From: Trachythela sp. YZ-2020
Lineage: Eukaryota > Cnidaria > Anthozoa > Malacalcyonacea > Clavulariidae
Length of the DNA stretch: 64,000 nucleotides
NCBI GenBank assembly: GCA_016169945.1
Contig: JADLSH010000082.1
Coordinates: 992,001-1,056,000 of the forward strand
Direction: 5' to 3'
Below the pieces are notes generated by a model. That model saw only the letters and a list, made by a program, of their open reading frames with translations, made no database searches and was not told the DNA's origin. Of this stretch, positions 59,021 to 64,000 are shown piece by piece. Each line of letters starts with the position of its first letter. Positions within the stretch are counted from its first letter, which is position 1. The position numbers and the translations under genes are program-made.

Positions 59021-60430
59021 TGAGATTACTGTGTGTAGATAGAGCTCGTAAGCCTTGGCAGGCAGTCTATCTAGGAGAAGGAAAACTCTGATTTCAAACC
59101 CCCAGACCCCACTTTCGGGTCAGGCTGTCCATGTCGGACTCATTGATGCAAATCAAAATTTTGTCAGTGTGTCCTAGGCATGCTGATGAGCTCTGATATA
59201 GAGCGAAACAGCCATACATTCAGCCATAGACATATTTTCTAGGGGGGGGGGCACCCACCCCAGAAAATTTTCCCACATCTAAACGAAATTGGCACCCCCA
59301 CCTCCCAGAAAATGAAATGCTAATTGACTTAAATGACAGTAGTGATGTAGTATGATTTAAATATAAAGTGACAGATTTCGTTTGCACACCCCCCCCCAGA
59401 AAAATTTGAAAATCCATCTATGCATTTACCGACTCTTTTCCATCTGGAAGAAATGTGATTGATGAACTGATTTAATTAATTTTGTACCAAGAATATGAAA
59501 TATTATACAATTAATAATTAATATGTAAATAGAACATGGTTATTTTGCTGATACCTGTACCAAGATCTTGATGGCCAATAAAATACAGTCGATGACCAGT
59601 AATTTATTGAAGAATTTGTTTTAGGCTACAGCAAATCATGACCAGACTGTGACTTGTCTATGGTTAAACTGAGTAGAAATTACAATGTAGGGAGGCACAA
59701 CCCAATAAGTTAATTGTTCACATACTATTTTTAGTATTGAACTCCACTAGTAAATAACAAAAAACGAAACTGCCTGCTAGAACTTCTTGTTAATAACCAC
59801 ATGCAAGAATTTGTTAACACAAAGGCTCTCCTCTTATTTATAATTCCATATCCAGCAAATAATGGAAGTAAACCCTAACGATATAGCCTGTGAACAGTAT
59901 ATACATAAATTTTGTTATCTGTATTGACTGTGAATCGGCAAACAATAACTTGTTCTGATCATGCGAGAATCAGGGGGAACTTGTGACAGGCTAAACAATA
60001 ATTATATAGAATAATATGACACGATAGACTATAAATCCGAAATTATGCACTAATAATATGAAGATGTGACTGAACAATATTTTGTTTGTCGATTCGCAGT
60101 CTATACACAGGAAACAAAATTTCTGTGTACACTGTGCACAGGCTACTAATTCCATAATACACGAATTGCAAAATTTGGACAAAAATCACAGTTAAAGAAA
60201 AACATGTAGCCAACACGAATGCATGACTGAACATTTGAATACTTTAGTACGCATATTTTAAATCATCCAGTCACAGCTACATGTTTTTCTTTAACTGTGA
60301 TTTTTGCCCGACTCAGAATGTGTCATTTGGATACGCAGCCGAATTTTGCGATTTGTGTATGCAGGCAAGTTAAATTGTCTGCTTTTAGACAAAATAGAAC
60401 ATATTAAATAAAGGATTGTATGCTTAATGT
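59021..60430. other. Gap between the two convergent Kolobok genes
   Basis: No coding frame of note. Contains two opposed C/G-rich scraps (59239-59298 and 59387-59399) and a 31-base-arm hairpin at 60179-60306. Confidence 0.5.
60179..60306. repeat. Hairpin with about 31 bp arms between the Kolobok genes
   Basis: ACAGTTAAAGAAAAACATGT in the left arm (60179-60210) pairs with the right arm (60276-60306); the loop is about 65 bases. It lies past the 3' ends of both genes. Confidence 0.8.
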
Positions 60431-62232
60431 CTACAAACGTGCAGGCCTATATCCTGTGTACACACCATTGGGTGAAGGGTAACGAGCACGTATGGCAACA
60501 ACACAGCAGCTTGGAACAACCCTTCTGTTACCCCTTCCCAACCTTCCATGTTGCCATAGTACATATTGTCTATATGCTGCATGGCGAAAACTTTGATTAT
60601 TTCTGACATTGTTCAGAACAAGAACATCCTCCCTGTATCTCATTGCAATCTCCAGAACATTGCCATCAGTAACTACTTGTCTAAATACATTTGTTCTGGA
60701 GATGCATGGACGTCTTACTGTTGCACAGCATTTGTTCTCATCCTGCGTTGGCATAACAATGCAGTGACCACAATTGCACCACTCAGGGGTTTCGTTGTCG
60801 GGATCTGGGCCTGGTGGTTGTTGTTGATCTGTGCCTGCCAACTCACCATTCACCACATCAGCAAATGCTGCTGGCTGTCTTCTTAGAAGCTCCAAAGCAA
60901 ATCTTCTAAGGGCGTCGATTTCCATTGCTTCTATTAGGTTCTAAAAAGATAATTAGCAAAGGGACTGTTCACACTGTTGCACTGGTAACACTAACATTAT
61001 GTCAATGAGTAAAATCAACTGAAGACAGAGTGAAAGAATAAAGCAGGTCACATTTCAATAGTTGGGGGAAAAAACTTTATCTTTTTAATCAGTAGATAAA
61101 TATTGTCAGATGATTTTAGTCATAAAAGAAAGAGCTTCGAAAGGCAGGTTTACATGCTCTCAGATGCTAGAATTTTGAGACCACAGTTTTTATTATGAGG
61201 GAACTGGCTGCCTACCCTGGTGGCTAGAGCATTATAGGTAATTAAAGAGTAATAGACATATAGGGACCTGGGTCCAAGTTTGTGTTATGTTCGTTCATCA
61301 TTCCGTATTTGTAGATAAGATTGATGCTTATATTAATAAAACTATAAAACTATACAAAGGTCTATGCAAAATGGATGAACTCCTATCTATGATGAACGAA
61401 CATAACACAAACTTGGACCCAGGTCCCTATATGTCTATTACTCTTTAATTACCTATAATGCTCTAGTGGCAAGTTTGTACTTATATAAATATAATAAAAG
61501 CTGACATATAGTTTTCTTACCACCAACTGCTGTTCATGGTTGGCTTGATTTTCAGCAGCATCTGGCTCTTCAGTTAAACGCCCCCTTCCAGTTCCACGAC
61601 CTCCTCTTCCACGACCTCCTCTTACACGACCTCTTCCACGACCACCTCTTCCACGCCCTCCTCTTCTTTGACCTCTCGCTCTACCTCTTCCCCTAGCACG
61701 ACCTCTAGCTCTTCCTCTGCCACGTCCTCTCCTATCTTCTGCTCCTATCAACTGCTCCTCTACCTCGCTTTCCAGTTCTTGCATTGAGAAATCAGAATCC
61801 TAAAAAAGTATAGTGTGAAAGTGAATAAAACTGTTCTTATATTAATGCAAAGAAAAAAAATAAGTATTTTATTCTTCTATCGATCTGAGGGTGACATCAG
61901 TGAGATATTTCCAGGCGATAATTGCAAATCATACATAATTCTTGTATATAATATACACAAAAGATTTGAATACTTACTGTGTCTTCACTGTCACTCTCTT
62001 GGGCTCTTCTGTTGTTCATGCAGCACCCAAAATCGTCTCCATGGCACGCGCTAGAACAAAAGCTGTTTAAGCTTTTACACGGACAATAATTCCGCCCTTT
62101 TTCGCGAAGACAGGCGCCGCGACAAGAACATGTAGTGATATTGTTGTCTACATTGGGCACTGCAGCAACACTTTCGATCACACTCGTTTCGAATTCGTCA
62201 AGCGAGAGGCTTTCTTCCAGTGCTTCTGCCAT
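60431..62232 (-). CDS. Kolobok-borne CXC / RGG / P2X7-ballast-like protein
   Basis: Three phase-0 exons (62232-61978, 61799-61521, about 60940-60431) give 347 residues with no internal stop. Exon 1: acidic start MAEALEESLSLDEFETS, then a cysteine cluster (TCSCRGACLREKGRNYCPCK, SFCSSACHGDDFGCCMNN) like CXC/CRC zinc-binding motifs. Exon 2: acidic segment, then a 50-residue RGRG/RARG-rich tract expected to bind nucleic acid. Exon 3: EWCNCGHCIVMPTQDENKCC, then FRHAAYRQYVLWQHGRLGRG and NRRVVPSCCVVAIRARYPSP. This pattern is the zinc-coordinating cytoplasmic ballast domain of P2X7 receptors and related invertebrate proteins. No membrane segments, so not a channel. Start ATG 62232 is the first in-frame Met. 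Converges on the transposase within the same TIRs; role in transposition unknown. Confidence 0.87.
61224..61466. repeat. MITE-like hairpin with perfect 78 bp arms
   Basis: Arms 61224-61301 and 61389-61466 are perfect reverse complements by eye, with an 87-base loop. TGG on both outer sides (61221-61223 and 61467-61469) may be a target duplication. It sits in intron 2 of the ballast-domain gene. Confidence 0.92.
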
Positions 62233-62646
62233 GACTGCAACAACAACTCTGGCAACATGTTTCGAACGAGAGATACCACATGAAATATTTTCATGATTAT
62301 ACACATTTATAACACTTCCAAGTCATTAAATTCCAAAAGTAAACACAAATTATCATTCATTGATCGAACTCGCACTTTCGGGATTTCACCGCTCCGGCTG
62401 TTGCCTTTTGATCTAGCTGACCACACACGGTTCAAAGCGGCCTCTTTATTCACGATTTTTCAATTAAAAGTCGTATAAAGATTTAAAAGTGTAGAAAAAA
62501 TTCAGTGAAGTACAAATTGTGAAACATTGCACTCCTTACGTCGCAAATTATTTCGAATGTACTGAACGTGTTCCGAACACCTGTCATATACTTCATGTTA
62601 TATAGTCAATGTGGTTCAAAACAAAAACAAAAAATGTAAACACAGC
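62233..62646. other. 5' region of the ballast-domain gene next to the right TIR
   Basis: About 400 bases between the ATG at 62232 and the TIR. The promoter of the minus-strand gene should lie here; I cannot point to a specific element. Confidence 0.4.
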
Positions 62647-62679
62647 CCGCGCATGCGCAGAATCGACTGTAACCTACCT
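62647..62679 (-). repeat. Kolobok right TIR
   Basis: Reverse complement of the left TIR, 33 of 33 bases; followed by TTAA (62680-62683). Confidence 0.95.
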
Positions 62680-62683
62680 TTAA

Positions 62684-63149
62684 AACCCCTTCGAAGACTA
62701 CACGTACCTTCAAACACATAATTATTAGGGATTTGTCCAACGTCAGGCGCAACATCCGATCCATTACAGTCGTTCAGTTCAAAAGGAAAAACACATTTGA
62801 AGCAGTACCAGTTTGTATTTGAATTAATACTTAAGTTGGCATATTCTCCATCTGTAACCCCAGAGGCAGAGCACTTTCCATGAAACCACACATCACAATC
62901 ATCACACTGAATTGCCTTTTGATTCTTTCGGCAGCCTTTTAGACACACTCCACATGCGTCTTTGACAGGACCAGGATTTTCACTAACATCACCAGCAAAA
63001 AGAACCAGACATGATGCAGGTAAGGTCAAGTTTAACGCTTGACATATAACTTTAGCTTTCAAAGATGGCGGTACATTATTTTGTAGTTTGGCTAAAACTA
63101 CGTTCAAAGCCTGGTGTATTTCGACTTGGATAACTTCGTTTATCAGCAT
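62684..63149 (-). CDS. LINE N-terminal ORF segment: 2A-like motif and PHD finger
   Basis: The frame starts near MLINEVIQVEIHQALNVVLA. A hydrophobic stretch leads to CLVLFAGDVSENPGP, matching the NPGP core of 2A-like translational-recoding sequences, though Glu and its neighbour are swapped relative to the D-x-E-x-NPGP consensus. A PHD finger follows (CGVCLKGCRKNQKAIQCDDC, DVWFHGKC, NTNWYCFKC), giving a C4-H-C3 pattern. The frame then reaches TCSLRRGF, where the Kolobok insertion begins, and continues in the endonuclease piece at 52392. PHD-bearing N-terminal parts with 2A-like motifs are known from CR1-like LINEs of marine invertebrates. Confidence 0.82.
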
Positions 63150-63273
63150 TTAGAGCAATCATCACAGACTGGGATGACTTAGACACATTTTCCAAACCAT
63201 TTATAAGTTTAAAATATAGCAATAGAGTTAAAAGTAATAAAAAATTACGAAGCGTCTAAATGAAACAGCCGCC
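63150..63273 (-). other. LINE 5' region
   Basis: Short non-coding stretch between the first Met and the point where integrase-core coding sequence resumes. Confidence 0.5.
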
Positions 63274-63713
63274 ATGCATTGCACATGTTTTGCTTACAAT
63301 ATGTCTTTCTTCCAAGAATAAATGGACATCTCCACCTTTTCAGAAACGGCTATGATAATCACCCATAAAGAACTGAATCAAACATGCCACCAGTCCAGTT
63401 ATTGGTTAAACCAACTTGATAGTCACCACATTCCTGCCTTGGAAGAAACAAATTTAATATGTACGGTATTGATTTTGAAGGACCGTTGCCTTCTCAATGT
63501 ACAATGGCGAAACTGACATTTGCTGAATTTTCTATTGATGTCCCTCCAGTTGCAAGCCCATTAAATGAAAGCCCGCTTAGGTTACTTAGTTCAACTGTTG
63601 ATCCATTAGCATTATCATCATCATATGGACTCGACATTTATTTAAGCACAGTACAAATGATCTTGTCGAATCTGGTGAAATTGATACTTAGATACTGCTC
63701 AACTCAATAAATA
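63274..63713 (+). pseudogene. Integrase-core transposase, 3' part (split by LINE)
   Basis: From about 63277 the plus strand reads LHMFCLQYVFLPRINGHLHL then FRNGYDNHP, stop, RTESNMPPVQLLV. After a shift it continues IDFEGPLPSQCT, VPPVASPLNESPLRLLSSTV and DPLALSSSYGLDIYLSTVQM to a stop at 63708-63710. These match the post-core and C-terminal parts of the integrase-core family whose first half ends at 46742. One stop and at least one frameshift show decay. Confidence 0.72.
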
Positions 63714-64000
63714 TAAAAGGCAGAAATAACTTTGAAAACGTCTTAAATCACATTATGTTTAATTTCCTATTGGCAGCGACGCCTGTATATATTTATAGGC
63801 TTTTAGCTATTAACAATTGTACTGTAGGCAATTATGTTAACACGCCTTAATTATCTTGACACGAATCTTAATTGCTTTTCCAAACCTATAAAATACTTGT
63901 AAATATTGTAAACTCTTCGCCTTGCGCTCTCGCTGTAATCACTCTTATGACAGCTTTGCATTGTTAATTAAATTAAAACTTTCTGTCATCGCCACACAGG
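63714..64000. other. No gene seen
   Basis: AT-rich end of the window; probably the 3' flank of the integrase-core element. Confidence 0.4.

Larger units (their letters stand above)
52397..62679. mobile_element. Kolobok transposon, 10.3 kb, two convergent genes
   Basis: Both ends carry an identical 33-base terminal inverted repeat (52397-52429 and 62647-62679, beginning AGGTAGGTTACAGTCGATTC). TTAA is duplicated at 52393-52396 and 62680-62683. One gene (52556-59020, plus) encodes a Kolobok-type DDE transposase in 13 exons. The other (62232-60431, minus) encodes a CXC/RGG/ballast-domain protein in three exons. Introns and the intergenic gap hold a SINE-like copy, MITEs and hairpins. Exact boundaries follow from the TIRs, the TTAA duplication and the uninterrupted LINE endonuclease frame outside. 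Confidence 0.92.
46743..63273 (-). mobile_element. CR1-like LINE split by Kolobok and Harbinger-like insertions
   Basis: Minus-strand pieces in order: 63273-62684 (5' region and PHD/2A part), 52392-52250 (start of endonuclease), 49378-46743 (rest of endonuclease, RT, 3' UTR). The 3' end is an (AAAT)n tail seen as TTTATTTATTTATTTA at about 46749-46764. Without inserts the copy is about 3.4 kb. It carries stops and frameshifts in addition to the two insertions. No target duplication was recognised. Confidence 0.8.
45905..63713 (+). mobile_element. Integrase-core DNA transposon remnant hosting the nested insertions
   Basis: The coding region is in two halves, 45905-46742 and 63274-63713, in the same orientation and continuous in homology. 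The intervening 16.5 kb is the LINE with its own inserts. Terminal repeats of this element were not identified, so only the coding extent is given. Confidence 0.65.

Noticed and set aside
60431..60940. A P2X receptor channel gene
   Set aside because: Only the cytoplasmic ballast-like domain is present; there are no transmembrane segments or extracellular domain, and the exons upstream encode cysteine-rich and RGRG segments.
1..64000. tRNA, rRNA or conserved host genes
   Set aside because: None recognised by eye on either strand; only a tRNA-like box A/box B pattern in the SINE-like repeats was noticed.

Overview
This 64 kb window is eukaryotic, AT-rich, animal DNA made almost entirely of transposable elements. 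The element mix points to a marine invertebrate, most likely a cnidarian. It includes CR1-like LINEs with a PHD finger and 2A-like motif, Kolobok, a THAP/DDE plus YqaJ pair of ISL2EU type, Gypsy, a tyrosine-recombinase retroelement with split direct repeats, Penelope-type GIY-YIG debris and an integrase-core DNA transposon. Species-level identity cannot be read from the sequence. No conserved single-copy host gene was recognised. Two spliced minus-strand gene models (34.8-36.9 kb and 38.1-43.0 kb) are unidentified.

0-20 kb: mostly unassigned AT-rich DNA. It holds a mariner-type mini-element reduced to its helix-turn-helix domain (5.2-5.65 kb) and a 5'-truncated LINE (6.0-8.24 kb). A GC-rich minisatellite lies at 9.6-9.8 kb and a Penelope GIY-YIG scrap at 13.2 kb. 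A two-gene ISL2EU-type transposon (13.5-17.2 kb) carries a THAP/DDE transposase and a convergent YqaJ nuclease. Gypsy fragments follow.

20-32 kb: a minus-strand LINE sits between two hexanucleotide arrays. Next to it is a decayed minus-strand Gypsy element (3' LTR at 23.65-23.97 kb, integrase, RNase H, end of RT). That Gypsy copy is split by a LINE 3' fragment sitting inside another repeat, and by a 4.18 kb tyrosine-recombinase element with A1...B1-A2-B2 split direct repeats, a Gag-like ORF and a YR gene but no visible reverse transcriptase.

32-45 kb: an element with long subterminal arrays of a GGTGCTAA...TTAACACC-like motif (34.0-37.85 kb), an unidentified multi-exon gene, large hairpins and repeat scraps.

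45-64 kb is the most remarkable part, a deep nest of insertions. An integrase-core transposase gene (45.9-46.74 kb, resuming at 63.27 kb) is split by a minus-strand LINE (46.74-63.27 kb). The LINE endonuclease coding region is split twice. One insert is a 2.87 kb Harbinger-like element (CAG target duplication) that itself holds a 1.69 kb TTAA-flanked element. The other is a 10.28 kb Kolobok element (33 bp identical TIRs, TTAA duplication). The Kolobok carries two convergent spliced genes: a 13-exon DDE transposase, and a second protein with a CXC-like cysteine cluster, an RGRG-rich tract and a C-terminal domain resembling the cytoplasmic ballast domain of P2X7 receptors. Because the Kolobok boundaries are fixed exactly by the interrupted LINE reading frame, the ballast-domain gene is mobile cargo of this transposon. 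That is the leading candidate for an undescribed system here.
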